From NCBI RefSeq assembly GCF_000317145.1, contig NC_019697.1:1674001-1738000 (forward strand): a DNA stretch of 64,000 bases, given 5' to 3'. Below are positions 1 to 9,372 of this stretch, piece by piece. The notes beneath the pieces were generated by a model, which did not search any database, had not been told where the DNA came from, and saw only the letters and a program-made list of their open reading frames with translations. The DNA comes from Chamaesiphon minutus PCC 6605. GTDB lineage: Bacteria; Cyanobacteriota; Cyanobacteriia; Cyanobacteriales; Chamaesiphonaceae. Position numbers and translations under genes: made by a program. Each line of letters starts with the position of its first letter. The first letter of the stretch is position 1.

Positions 1-1486
1 CTTGTGGCTCTAATAGAGAGACTTGATGGAGTTGAGTACCCGTCGTCCGATTGGTACCACTGCCTTTACCCGAACTAGTAGATTTAGAAACAGTGGGCAA
101 CTCGATTTCTTGTTTATTGAGTAAATCTGAGAGGACTTTGGCCGTCTCTGGGTTGCCAGGGTTGTACCAGATTTTTGTCGCACAACTGGCAAGGAAGCCC
201 TCTGCTCTTGCCTTACCATATTTTTCTAGTTGACCGAGATACTGAATCCCAATGATGAGGCTGCACCCAGAAGAGCGATAGCGGTTGAGCCAATCGAGAA
301 CCACTGGCATGTTTAAGGTGTCAAACTCATCGAGAATAATTACTAGCGGGCGATCTCGGTGGTATTTGAGGTTGTAGCTGACGATTTGTTCTAGAGCCGT
401 CGCAATCAGGGGTAGCGTCGATTGTTCGTTGGCTTGGTTGACTCCAAACACTAACATTTGCTTGCCATCAACTTTGAGTGGTTCTGCTTCATCGAAGCGG
501 GGAAAAGTACTCGTGCCGCAGAAATTGTCAAGGAAGTTTGGAAGAATCATCGGTGAGAGGAACTTATTGGCGGTCGCCAGTAAGCCGCCCTCGGTATTGT
601 TTTTCTCGCCTTCACCACTACTGCTAATCAAGATCGAAAACGCACTGTAGCACCAGGGCGGAATCTTCTCTCGGTGCAGCTCAAGCCGTTTGGAGAGGTT
701 TGGCAGGGAGAGGATTTGGCTTGCCATCAAGATATTGGCATAGCTGGGCACGTTGAGATATTCAGCGACCCATCTTGCCATCAAGAACGCACCTTCAAGG
801 ATCGCCTTGCCTCCAGGATCGAAGAAGCCATCTGTTTTGGCATCTTTACTGGTGTTATTTCTAACCATGCTGCCAATAGCTTCTCTGGCTCCCGCTAAAT
901 CCGCAGAATTCTTAATCAGATCGAAGATATTAAACGTCCCCGACAACACGCTCCCAGGCGCGAGAGTGCGGACTTGATAGCCATAATCGATCGCCACAGG
1001 CATCAACGATTCCGCCAAGCCATTATTATCGAATTTGTAATCGAATAACACGAGCGAACATGCTTCTTTAATAGCTGAGATTGCCGCAGGTTCGATGAAG
1101 TTGAGCGTCTTGCCCCAGCCAGCCCCGCCAACGACCAACGTGCCGCAATTGATTTGGGGAAAAAACAGGATATTCTTGGCTTGATTTGGCGATTTCCATT
1201 GTTGGGGTGGCATCCCAATCGGTTCTTGAATATAGTAGGTTGCGTCGTTAAATTGAGAGTTCTTACCGACACAAGCTAGCCCTGCTTTTTTAGAGTTCTT
1301 GAGATCGTCGGCATTTGCCCACCGCGCTCTAGCAGTTTTGCCCTTTTTAGGGATTCTGTTTCTAAGCAAAGTGATAATCGCGATCCCGATTAACATCAAG
1401 CCAATGACTGCGAGCTGCGGGTCGGCTTTGAGTTTGGCAATGATATTATTTAGTGGTTTTACATCGATAGAAAATGTGTTTTTCAA
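1..1486 (-). CDS. traD: VirD4/TraD-type conjugative coupling ATPase (C-terminus off window)
   Basis: Inner-membrane ATPase expected to bring the relaxosome to the type IV secretion channel. The minus-strand frame, read by hand, has a membrane helix near residues 20-35 (LAVIGLMLIGIAIITLL), a Walker A GGAGWGKT near residue 120 and a Walker B LVIILDEFD near residue 380, the arrangement of VirD4/TraD proteins. The start is inferred as TTG at 1486, whose TTGA overlaps the TGA of the upstream gene; another in-frame TTG lies just upstream and no ATG is available. It is the last gene of the T4SS operon seen here. The C-terminus lies beyond base 1. Family is confident; the exact start is not. Confidence 0.85.
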   Translation of the reverse strand, partial: MKNTFSIDVKPLNNIIAKLKADPQLAVIGLMLIGIAIITLLRNRIPKKGKTARARWANADDLKNSKKAGLACVGKNSQFNDATYYIQEPIGMPPQQWKSPNQAKNILFFPQINCGTLVVGGAGWGKTLNFIEPAAISAIKEACSLVLFDYKFDNNGLAESLMPVAIDYGYQVRTLAPGSVLSGTFNIFDLIKNSADLAGAREAIGSMVRNNTSKDAKTDGFFDPGGKAILEGAFLMARWVAEYLNVPSYANILMASQILSLPNLSKRLELHREKIPPWCYSAFSILISSSGEGEKNNTEGGLLATANKFLSPMILPNFLDNFCGTSTFPRFDEAEPLKVDGKQMLVFGVNQANEQSTLPLIATALEQIVSYNLKYHRDRPLVIILDEFDTLNMPVVLDWLNRYRSSGCSLIIGIQYLGQLEKYGKARAEGFLASCATKIWYNPGNPETAKVLSDLLNKQEIELPTVSKSTSSGKGSGTNRTTGTQLHQVSLLEPQ

Positions 1487-2373
1487 TATCCTTGCTCGCA
1501 AATTTCAAAGTGACGATCTTCACCGTCTTGACGTTGAATGACTTTGAAGCAGTGGAATTTTGGGGATGCCTTAAACATCTCTTTGCCTACGCCAATATCT
1601 TCTAATTGCAACGAAATCGGCATTCCTTCATCGTCAGGTTTGACGATATACAAACATCCCAATTTGCCGCAAGTTTCGGGAGCGATAATTCTAAATACGG
1701 TATATTTGCGCTCTTGAGATTGAAATTGGGTAACGCTTAACTTGCTGCGAATATAAGCAAGTGTGACCTTCTCATCCAACCTGACCCCCGATTCAATCAC
1801 TTTGTCGATTTTTTCGTTAGTAAGATTAGGAATTTTTGAAGGATGCTTGAAGATTTCTGTCTTTTGCTGGAAAATTAAACGGCTGGCTCCAACTGCTAGA
1901 GTAAGGATGGCTAAAATTGCAGTTGTTGTCAGTAAAAAATTCCAGTTTTTGTTCTTACCGTCGCTTTTGGTTGCCTCGTCTTTAGCTGGTTTCTTAGTTG
2001 TTGCTTCTCCTTCTCCTGACTCGTCCTTAACAGGTTTAGTTTTAGCTACATCGCTCTTGGGGACTTCGCTTTTGGGTGGCTTACTTTTGGCAGGTTTACT
2101 CTCTGGTAACTCGGCTGGTATTTTGACTGGTGCCTCGGTTGATACATCGACTGGTACCTCGACTAGTGCATCTGTTACTAGTTCGACTGGTGCCTTTGCT
2201 GATACATCGACTGATGCCTTTGCTGAGGGGGATTGTGGGGCTGGTGCGGTGATTTTAAGTAAGATGCTTTTTGGTACTTGAGTATCGCTCGTGACACTGG
2301 GTATTAAATCTACTGTTGGTAGTTGCTCTGGATGAGGTTCGTTTCGATTCGGTTCGGTTGGCGTTAAATCCAT
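1483..2373 (-). CDS. Membrane-anchored hypothetical protein of the T4SS operon
   Basis: Unrecognised. With ATG at 2373 it has 296 residues: a low-complexity Pro/Ala/Lys/Val/Asp-rich N-terminal half made of short PVDVS/APV and KPAKSKPPKS-type repeats, one membrane helix near residue 155 (FLLTTTAILAILTLAVGASRLI) and a C-terminal domain of about 120 residues with four cysteines (CGKLGC, FHCF, ICEQ), probably exported. A TTG further up at 2427 could add 18 residues; I prefer the ATG, which has AAAGA upstream. Its TGA overlaps the TTG start of the coupling-protein gene, so the two are probably co-translated. The type II topology with a cytoplasmic Pro-rich arm suggests a T4SS accessory role, which is inference. 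Confidence 0.7.
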   Translation of the reverse strand: MDLTPTEPNRNEPHPEQLPTVDLIPSVTSDTQVPKSILLKITAPAPQSPSAKASVDVSAKAPVELVTDALVEVPVDVSTEAPVKIPAELPESKPAKSKPPKSEVPKSDVAKTKPVKDESGEGEATTKKPAKDEATKSDGKNKNWNFLLTTTAILAILTLAVGASRLIFQQKTEIFKHPSKIPNLTNEKIDKVIESGVRLDEKVTLAYIRSKLSVTQFQSQERKYTVFRIIAPETCGKLGCLYIVKPDDEGMPISLQLEDIGVGKEMFKASPKFHCFKVIQRQDGEDRHFEICEQGY

Positions 2374-2487
2374 AAGAATCTTTCGTGTGTTTGCCTCGAT
2401 AGATATAGATTTGGCGTGAGATCTCAATCATCTGTATGTAAATTGAGTTATCTGCATGTATGTAACGCCAACAATGGTGTTTGCTTT

Positions 2488-2643
2488 TTAAGCAGGCTGA
2501 AAATATAGAAACATATCGATTGGTACTTGTTTTTTATGCTCGATTTGAAAAGACCTTTCTAAGATGTCAACATCGGTCTTGCCAGTAACTAAAGAGTCAC
2601 TTTGAACGAGTCGATTGAGGATTAATTTCATTTGGTCGCTCAT
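2488..2643 (-). CDS. Small 51-aa protein of the T4SS operon
   Basis: Unrecognised short protein beginning MSDQMKLILNR, starting 10 bases after the stop of the upstream 487-residue secreted protein and followed by the gene at 2373. It has no signal peptide or membrane helix. Its first ten residues resemble SDQMKLVLER, an internal stretch of the upstream secreted protein, which may be shared ancestry or chance. The ribosome site is weak. It is included because of its tight operon spacing and protein-like composition; the upstream part of the longer open frame is antisense-like Arg/Gln-rich noise and was left out. Confidence 0.45.
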   Translation of the reverse strand: MSDQMKLILNRLVQSDSLVTGKTDVDILERSFQIEHKKQVPIDMFLYFQPA

Positions 2644-2653
2644 GATTTTTTTG

Positions 2654-4117
2654 CTAACTAAGATTGGTAATATTTGACAGTGGACTATAAGATCCGATCG
2701 TGTGCGAACCAAATAATTTCTGATAAGCGATCGACGTATCTGTTGTTGCTGGTGCCGCTGCTGCTGTGGATGTACTCGCCCCGCTGTTTGGCATTCGATC
2801 GATACTTTGTTTGGTCGGAATAATCGTCGGTAGCGTAGATACCGATGGAGTCGTAGGGGTCGATGGAGTGGTGGGAGTAGCAGCAATGTCTGGCATTTCC
2901 ACTTTCATGGGAAACAGTGCCAGTTTGTTCTTCTCGCTTACTTGCGGCAACGGGAGCGCGATCGGCCCGATGAATTTCGAGCTACAATTTCGCTCGAAAG
3001 CAATATTGGCGCAAAAAGCTAAGTACAGCCGTTGTTCGACGGTGCCAGCCTTGGCATTGCCGCGTTCTAATACCAGTTTCATTTGGTCTGAATCGAATGC
3101 TGGTGCTACCCCAGGCGGCTCCTTAAAGTTCCATAATGTCTTGCCAATCGACCCAACTCCACCATCGATCCATTTGGTTTGCCCTGGCTTATGTATTTGG
3201 ATGGCCAGATTGCGGTTGAGGGGATTCGATCTACCCGCGACGATGTTTTGTAAGACCGTATAGTCGCACTGAGCCTCTTTACAAGTCGAGTTGGGGACGC
3301 GATTACTGCCCGAAATTAAATTAATTCCTGTAATCTTCTGCCCATTTTTCCCTGGAACCTCCGTTTCCAGGTGATCCACCTTCATCAGATTGGCACTGGT
3401 AATGTTAGTTGATGGCAGTAGCAAGATTTTGGCAAAAGAAACATCTGCTGCCAGCGGAAAGCTACTTGTCGGTAAGTTTTGGATGTTGAGCTTGCTTGCA
3501 AAGTCCCCATAGGGGATGTTGTGCATTCCGGTTTGAGCGATGGGGATGGCAGCGCGGACATCCGCTGGAATTGGATTCCCACCGCAACTTGTCGCGGCAA
3601 TGCTCCCGAACGTTGGCACCGCACCCGCACCACAAGCTCCCCAGGAACCGACTTGCTCGGCATTAATGGCAACATTCGCCAGTTGGGGGAATGCCGTGAC
3701 GAGTTGCTTGACGGGGACTTTCTCTAAAAACCGGAAGTTACTCAACGCTCCCTGTACCGCCGTTTGGACTTCTGGGGTCGTCGGATAGATTTTTTGAGCT
3801 AACGTCACCATCGACTCATTTCCCCCGCTCCCGACACCTGTAAAAGCACCGATGGGCAGTTGCGACCACGAGCTACCTTTGGCGATCGTCGTCGTGGTAG
3901 GTTGACTCTGGGGTGTTGTAGCTGGAAATTGGATTTGAATGTTTTGAGTTGGTGGTGCGATGTTTTTAAGAGTGACGCTCCCAAATGCTTCTTTAATCAT
4001 TGCGATTGTTTTAGCACGATCGGCTGGACTTAATGTAGACGCTTCTTGCGATTTCACAATCGTTGCCATAGAGCCGATCGACAATAAAACTAAACTGAAA
4101 GTTTTGATAATGTTCAT
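2654..4117 (-). CDS. Secreted 487-aa protein of the T4SS operon
   Basis: Unrecognised. An N-terminal signal peptide (residues 1-23, MNIIKTFSLVLLSIGSMATI) indicates export to the periplasm. Cysteine pairs (GACGAG, TSCGG, CKEAQC, FCANIAFERNC) suggest disulfides. The last ~110 residues are Thr/Pro/Ser/Ala-rich (TPTTPSTPTTPSVST), a flexible or wall-associated tail. The ATG overlaps the TGA of the 61-residue membrane protein upstream (ATGA), a sign of translational coupling. Position between the VirB10 module and the coupling protein suggests a role in mating-pair formation or pilus assembly comparable to TraU/TraW-type periplasmic proteins, but no family motif was recognised. Confidence 0.7.
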   Translation of the reverse strand: MNIIKTFSLVLLSIGSMATIVKSQEASTLSPADRAKTIAMIKEAFGSVTLKNIAPPTQNIQIQFPATTPQSQPTTTTIAKGSSWSQLPIGAFTGVGSGGNESMVTLAQKIYPTTPEVQTAVQGALSNFRFLEKVPVKQLVTAFPQLANVAINAEQVGSWGACGAGAVPTFGSIAATSCGGNPIPADVRAAIPIAQTGMHNIPYGDFASKLNIQNLPTSSFPLAADVSFAKILLLPSTNITSANLMKVDHLETEVPGKNGQKITGINLISGSNRVPNSTCKEAQCDYTVLQNIVAGRSNPLNRNLAIQIHKPGQTKWIDGGVGSIGKTLWNFKEPPGVAPAFDSDQMKLVLERGNAKAGTVEQRLYLAFCANIAFERNCSSKFIGPIALPLPQVSEKNKLALFPMKVEMPDIAATPTTPSTPTTPSVSTLPTIIPTKQSIDRMPNSGASTSTAAAAPATTDTSIAYQKLFGSHTIGSYSPLSNITNLS

Positions 4118-4299
4118 CTTGTACTTGCTGCCTCTTTAAATAGTGAATAGGTCGGTAACAAATCATTTTTAATGAACCTAAAAGTTTCGGTTATTGACTG
4201 GTAGAGTTCGTAAAAAAGGATTGTTAAAATTACGGCGAGGACTAAATACAGTGTTAGTTTTAGGGTTCGCCACCCGATCGGTAAAAAAACTCGTCTCAT
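4114..4299 (-). CDS. Small single-pass membrane protein, 61 aa
   Basis: Short protein with one strong membrane helix (LKLTLYLVLAVILTILFYEL, residues 13-32) after a basic N-terminus (MRRVFLPIGWR), so the N-terminus is predicted cytoplasmic. Its stop overlaps the next start as ATGA. Its first 122 bases overlap the end of the secreted protein at 4178-4714 in another frame; the hydrophobic segment and the coupled stop favour this frame as real, and the C-terminal 40 residues of the other protein as the less certain part. Function unknown; small membrane proteins of this size are common in T4SS operons. Confidence 0.55.
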   Translation of the reverse strand: MRRVFLPIGWRTLKLTLYLVLAVILTILFYELYQSITETFRFIKNDLLPTYSLFKEAASTR

Positions 4300-4714
4300 G
4301 TTCTGGTTGAGGGCTGTTACTAACTTTGATGGTGATGGTATAGGGATGTAGTTGGTTGCGCCTGTCTTTAGTAATTACTCGAATCGTACCTCTGTAGCCG
4401 ATTTTGGTTGCCGAACGCGCACTAATTAACAGGATTGACGAGTTATTACATGCCGTCCGATTGCAACCGTTAGCATTAAACAGGAGGCTCTTAGTTAATA
4501 CCTCTGGGTTATCGACCATAATCGATTTAATCCGGCGATCCGTGCGCGACCAATCAAATAAATGTCCGGTGCCTTGAGTGATATTTATCTCGATATTTCT
4601 GTTTTCAGAGTTGAGATCTCTAGGGTGAGCGGGAGCTGCAACGAATACTGAAATACATCCAGCCAATCCCAAGAACCAAGATCTCAACTGGCGAACTTCG
4701 CTCCGTTTTAGCAT
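4178..4714 (-). CDS. Secreted protein, possibly VirB9/TraK-like N-domain
   Basis: 178 residues with a signal peptide (RSWFLGLAGCISVFVAAPAHP) followed by a beta-rich segment (NIEINITQGTGHLFDWSRTD then RRIKSIMVDNPEV and a TIRVITKD strand). That layout resembles the N-terminal domain of VirB9/TraK/TrbG proteins, which bind VirB10 in the T4SS core, and it sits directly downstream of virB10. No C-terminal outer-membrane VirB9 domain is present, so the assignment is tentative. A CNRTACN pair may form a disulfide. The last 40 residues overlap the next gene and are compositionally different. SD-like GAGG lies about 10 bases before the ATG. Confidence 0.6.
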   Translation of the reverse strand: MLKRSEVRQLRSWFLGLAGCISVFVAAPAHPRDLNSENRNIEINITQGTGHLFDWSRTDRRIKSIMVDNPEVLTKSLLFNANGCNRTACNNSSILLISARSATKIGYRGTIRVITKDRRNQLHPYTITIKVSNSPQPEHETSFFTDRVANPKTNTVFSPRRNFNNPFLRTLPVNNRNF

Positions 4715-4761
4715 TACTTGAAACCTCGATAGTCATGAGCGGTGGACTGCCAACGACTCAA

Positions 4762-7161
4762 CTACGGTAGAGGTGCCATTGCGGGATTTGGTGTAGTTGC
4801 TGGTTGAATATTGCCTCCGTTATCGAATTGAATGGGTATAAGTCCCGACTGGGTTCCGCCAGTCGTAGTTTGAGTAATTGCTGGTGCGGGATCTGGAGTG
4901 TTTTGTGCCTCAGTTAATTGAGTTGGCGTGACGATTGGCGGCGATTGTGCGTCGATGCCACTATTCGATTGAGTTGGTACGCTCGTTCGCGTAGCGTCCG
5001 CTTTGCGGAATCGCGGTTGAGTGTCGATCGTGTTGGGCTTGGTTGGTGCGATTGGGGTTGTGATGGTTGTCGCACCAGTCGGCTGTACTGGGATCGGCGC
5101 GGGTTGAGTCGGTATTGGTGCAGTTTGAGTCGTCGTGGATGGGATTGGTTGCGGTGGTATGAATGTCGTTGGCGAGCCTACGGAAGGTAATCGACCGCCT
5201 TGGTGGCGCGCTTCGCGTTCGCTTGTTGTAATTGAAGGTTGCTGAACTGGTTGTTGGGGTACGACAGAGGGCTGAGTAATGGTTGCTGGCTGGCTCAGTG
5301 TTGTGGGTGCTGGAGCTGTGACGATGGGTTGAGGGGTAGTTACTGCTGGCGTTTGGATGAGTTGCGTGGGTGTCGTGACAGACTGTGGGACTACATTCGA
5401 TCTGGTGTTAATGACGTTATTGGGCTTGGTGGGTGCAATCGGGGAGGGTGTATTTATTCCCTGCGTCGGTTGAGTAGTTGGAGTTATCGGTAGTTGAGGT
5501 GTAAATGTAGGTTGAGCCGTTGCAGTTACGGGGGCTGGTGCAATGACAGGTTGAACGTTTGCCGTTGTAGTTGGTGGTGCGACGACTGGTTGAACGTTAT
5601 TCGCACTAATGGGTTTAGCTGGAATCATTGTTGGTGGCTGCTCGACTTCCCCACCACCTAAAACTTGACCCTGTTCTGGCGTTCCTGCTGCTGCATTTAC
5701 ATCTGAACCAACCGGAACTTGAACTGTTGCCGCCGCCGCGACGAACACTCGCACCGGACTTCGCACCGGAATTTCATTGAGTCTGCTCGATTGTTGTAGC
5801 TCTTGTGCCAGAGCGTTCGCTCTATCTGCTTTGGCTTTGGCTAACGGACTGAATGCGCCTTGAAGCACGGCTCCAGGAATATTGACATTGCCATTATTGG
5901 TTTGGACGACCGAAGTACCCAACCCCGAAGTATTGATTACAGAGGTCGTACCAGAGTCAACCAAGGCTTTACCCACACTCCCCGCAGCTCCCCACATGGC
6001 AGCGTTAATATCGGCTCCTGATAACTCGCCTTCGCGTAACGATCTTTGGTTGGCAACTAGAGCCGCGCTATTATTGGCTGTTAACGCAAAGGCTCCGACT
6101 GGCACTTTAATTTCGGTACCGTCGATGAAAACGCCCTTGGACGTTGCACTCACCGCACCATTGTCTGCAACTGTCGCCCCGAATTGAACGATCGTGCCTG
6201 CGGGTAAATTGAATCCCTGCGACAGTTGGATCGGTTGGTCGAGTTGCACGGATAATGGTGTTTCCGTGCCGTTGGTGGCACTATTGCGAGAACTCAGTGA
6301 GGTATAGGGCGTGACTGTGTGCGCTGCCACATTTGCACCGACAGGTAATGCTAAGGTCAGTGTTGAATTGTCACCCGACGCTGAAGCTAAATCCCCATCA
6401 TCGGGCTTGTCGTTATCGCCCCCGAACATACCTAATGCTGATGCCTGTTCAAAGCTCAACGGTGGTTGCTCTGGCGTAACTGGTTGGGTAGGTTGAGTTG
6501 CGACTGCGATCGGGGTCGAACGCTGCGTTTGGGCGACTGGTGCGGGTGTCGGCTTTGGAACTATTCGCGCGACTGGTCGTGTTACGGGAATCGGCACGGG
6601 TCGAGCGACAGTCGCGGGTGTGGCGGCAACAACTGCTGGTTGTTGGACGGCAATTGTTTTAGGCTTTGGTGCCGGATCTCGAACGACTGGCTGGGTTTTA
6701 GGTGTTGGGGCTGTCTTGGGTGGAGTTGTGACTGTTGTTGCTGCTGGCTTTGGTGTCTGCGCGACAGTCTGAGGCTCGGATTTAGCTTGAATGTCGAGTG
6801 CGCTTTGAGTTTTGAGATTTTCGAGTTCGCGGTCTGTTTCGGAAGAAGAAGTATCTTCTACTTCGGGAACAGTAGGTTTGGTTGCAGTTTGAGGCGTACC
6901 GCCGAGTCCAAATAAAACGGTTAATGGTATGCCGACGGCACCTAGTCCGATCGCTCCAGCTACAATGTACTGTAGGAGGGGGTTTTTGCTACTGGGCTGC
7001 GAGTCGAACGTTCCCTCGATGTCGGCGTTGCTCTGTGAAGATGATGAGACGCTTTCGTCGTCAACTTGAATATGCGTCGTTGTGGAGAGAATTGGCGTAC
7101 CGAGTTGGTTGCCAATTTCTTGAAGTCTGCGTTCGCTAATCTCTACGTTATTGTCGCTCAT
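4762..7161 (-). CDS. virB10: VirB10/TrbI-like T4SS core protein with long Pro/Thr/Gln tail
   Basis: Energy-sensing channel component that spans inner and outer membranes in T4SSs. Residues 1-70 are cytoplasmic, a membrane helix lies near 70-90 (GAIGLGAVGIPLTVLFGLG), a Pro-rich periplasmic linker follows to about 240, then the VirB10 beta domain at about 265-480 (PLSVQLDQPIQLSQGFNLPAG, FIDGTEIKVPVGAF, AAMWGAAGSVGKALVDSG, VRVFVAAAATVQVPVG). After it comes a further ~300 residues of Pro/Thr/Gln/Ile low complexity with repeated PIAPTKPN units, which usual VirB10 proteins lack. ATG at 7161 lies 3 bases after the stop of the VirB8-like gene. Two short dispersed repeats (4980-5020, 5191-5220) are embedded in the tail coding sequence. 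Confidence 0.85.
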   Translation of the reverse strand: MSDNNVEISERRLQEIGNQLGTPILSTTTHIQVDDESVSSSSQSNADIEGTFDSQPSSKNPLLQYIVAGAIGLGAVGIPLTVLFGLGGTPQTATKPTVPEVEDTSSSETDRELENLKTQSALDIQAKSEPQTVAQTPKPAATTVTTPPKTAPTPKTQPVVRDPAPKPKTIAVQQPAVVAATPATVARPVPIPVTRPVARIVPKPTPAPVAQTQRSTPIAVATQPTQPVTPEQPPLSFEQASALGMFGGDNDKPDDGDLASASGDNSTLTLALPVGANVAAHTVTPYTSLSSRNSATNGTETPLSVQLDQPIQLSQGFNLPAGTIVQFGATVADNGAVSATSKGVFIDGTEIKVPVGAFALTANNSAALVANQRSLREGELSGADINAAMWGAAGSVGKALVDSGTTSVINTSGLGTSVVQTNNGNVNIPGAVLQGAFSPLAKAKADRANALAQELQQSSRLNEIPVRSPVRVFVAAAATVQVPVGSDVNAAAGTPEQGQVLGGGEVEQPPTMIPAKPISANNVQPVVAPPTTTANVQPVIAPAPVTATAQPTFTPQLPITPTTQPTQGINTPSPIAPTKPNNVINTRSNVVPQSVTTPTQLIQTPAVTTPQPIVTAPAPTTLSQPATITQPSVVPQQPVQQPSITTSEREARHQGGRLPSVGSPTTFIPPQPIPSTTTQTAPIPTQPAPIPVQPTGATTITTPIAPTKPNTIDTQPRFRKADATRTSVPTQSNSGIDAQSPPIVTPTQLTEAQNTPDPAPAITQTTTGGTQSGLIPIQFDNGGNIQPATTPNPAMAPLP

Positions 7162-7887
7162 GATTTATTTGGGGGTCGTAGGTGGAGAATTCGTATTAGG
7201 AGTAGTAAAACTAGAGGGAGTAGTAGCGGCGGGAGTAGGCGAAGTCGAAGTCTTTTCATTAAGGGTTGATGTTTTGGGATTGGGAGCAGCACCATTGGGC
7301 ACTGTAAAATTACGAGTTAGCGGTGCCATGCTGGTTGTTTCTAATCCCTGACTTCTAATCCTTGCCACCGCTACGGCGAGTCCTTTGTCCTTATATAAGA
7401 GGGAAGCTTCCGAAAGCGTTAGCGGGGGCACGGCGCGAATGGTGAGCCGTCGGTTGATGGGGATACTACTACCGACTTTTAAGTCCTTGCCATAAAACAG
7501 ACTCCCCACTACATCTACCGTCCAAGTTCCAGGCGATACCAGTACTGGTTTAGAAATATTGGCTGGGATGTAGACTGTTTCCTGCGCGCCATTATTCGTG
7601 AGCTTTGCCATCACGGTTGCTAGTTTGGTGCGAAAGACTTCAGCAAACTCTGTCGATAGCCCAAACGTATAGCGGTAAGATGTGGTGGAAATCTTGCCCT
7701 GTCCGACGGCAATACCTGGATCTGGGGGGTTGCCTTCAACAGGTAAAGTGTTGCGCCAAGTGAAGATGCCAATCATTTGCGATCGAGCAAAGTCGGCGAT
7801 TAAAGCAGGAGATCGATCGTTCCCTGCCATGTATTCCAGGGATTCGATTTCACCGTTACCACGGGTCACAAATGGTGTCATCGGCTT

Positions 7888-9372
7888 CATTCGTGACAAG
7901 TTAAGAAAATCAGAGATTTGTCAAAAAGGTAATAAAAAGATGCCAAACTGTTTCTAGTCAAGAGTTTGAGGGAATAGAGGCCTGATGACCAGCCGCCGAA
8001 GAAGTAACCGCGACCACGCCAAAAAGAACCACCAACCAGGTGTGGAAGATGAGATCATCGCCGCTCAAGTAGAGGCTTTATTGACACCAGCAATTTTCAA
8101 TCAAAGTCATTACTACCGACAATTAGGGCTGAGAAATCGGCTGTTAAATTTACCCTTGATGATGGCAGCAGTGCTGACGCTACTGTGGCGGAATGTGCCA
8201 GGAGTCAGAGAACTAAGCCGAATGTTAGGGCGAGAAGGATTTTTGTGGTGTGAGCCAACACAAGTAAGTCAACAGGCGATTGCACAAAGATTTCTGACCT
8301 TTCCATCTGAGTTATTTGAGAGAGTGTTTAAGGAATTACTGCCAGAATTTAGAGTGAAGTGGCACCAGAGAAAACAGCGATTGTTGCCACAAAGCATTGA
8401 ATTTGCTCAAGCAAAATTTGAGCGGATTTGGGCATGTGATGGCTCCACATTGGAAGCGATATTCAAGAAATTAGATAGCTTATCTGACGTGCCAATCGGA
8501 CAACTAGCGGGAAAAATGGGAGTAGTCATAGATTTGGTGACGAGATTGCCGATTGAAATCTGGTTTAGAGAAAATCCCAAAGCTTCAGATGTTAATTTTG
8601 AGAAAGATATCCTGAATTTAGTAACATCGGGCACTTTATTGCTCTTGGATCGAGGCTTCTATCATTTCCAATTTTGGCAAGAATTAATTAACAGAGATAT
8701 TCATTTTATTACTCGATTAAAAAAAGGTAGCATCGCTACAGATAGAGCGAGTATTTAGCAATAGTTATAGTATCCGTGACCGAATAGTGCGGATGGGGTC
8801 TGGCACCAAAAAGACTCCATATATAACTGTAAGATTAGTCGAAATTAAAGTGGGTAAAGTCTGGTATTCTTATCTAACTAGTGTACTCGACCCATTGAAT
8901 CTTCCTCCCTATGTAGTCGCCGATTTGTACGGAAGACGGTGGCGAATTGAAGAGGCTTTTAATACTGTTAAACGATTGCTCGGGTTGAGTTATTTATGGA
9001 CTGGTTCAGTTAATGGAATTAAATTACAGATGTGGGGGACTTGGCTGTTTTATGCAGTTCTAGTCGATTTAGGTGATGCTGTAGCTGATGAATTATCTCT
9101 CCCATTCGACCGCATTTCTTTAGAGATGATTTATCGAGGTCTTTATCATTTTCATGTAGCTCATCATAAAGGTTTAGCTGCCAATCCAGTCACCTATTTT
9201 GCTGCCCCAGAGAATCAAGATTTAGGTGTTGTTAAAACTGTTCGTAAACCTAATGTTAAGTTAATTATTGCACCTTTTCCTGATTCTATGAGTCGAACAG
9301 ACAATTTTTTCTTCGACTCATCGCCTCAAGCCCGCTTGACAAGTGCGATCGCTTCTTAACTTGTCACTAATG
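7888..9372. mobile_element. IS4-like insertion sequence, 1485 bp, 9-bp target duplication
   Basis: Bounded by 20-bp terminal inverted repeats with one mismatch (left CATTCGTGACAAGTTAAGAA, right complement CATTAGTGACAAGTTAAGAA) and flanked by the direct repeat CATCGGCTT at 7879-7887 and 9373-9381. It carries one transposase reading frame broken by a +1-type shift. It sits antisense to the virB8-like gene it interrupts. Confidence 0.9.
7985..9359 (+). pseudogene. IS4-family transposase, frameshifted at an A7 run
   Basis: DDE transposase. The first frame (7985-8758) holds IWACDGSTLE (first Asp) and LLLLDRGFYHFQFW (second Asp); the second frame (to 9359) holds YGRRWRIEEAFNTVKRLLG (Y-x2-RW-x-IE signature with the catalytic Glu). 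The frames meet after RLKK: the run of seven A at 8719-8725 would need one A fewer (or two more) to give RLKKVASLQIERVF and read straight through. A -1 slip leads to an immediate stop, so this is not the usual A6G programmed -1 site. Either a simple mutation or transcriptional slippage. Total about 455 residues when joined, normal for the family. Confidence 0.85.

Noticed and set aside
2488-2886. 132-codon minus frame extended upstream
   Set aside because: The first 80 codons overlap the secreted-protein gene and look like out-of-frame Arg/Gln noise; only the last 51 codons are kept.
4918-7269. Several plus-strand frames opposite virB10
   Set aside because: Trp/Arg/Cys-rich complements of a Pro/Thr/Gln-rich gene, a typical antisense artefact.
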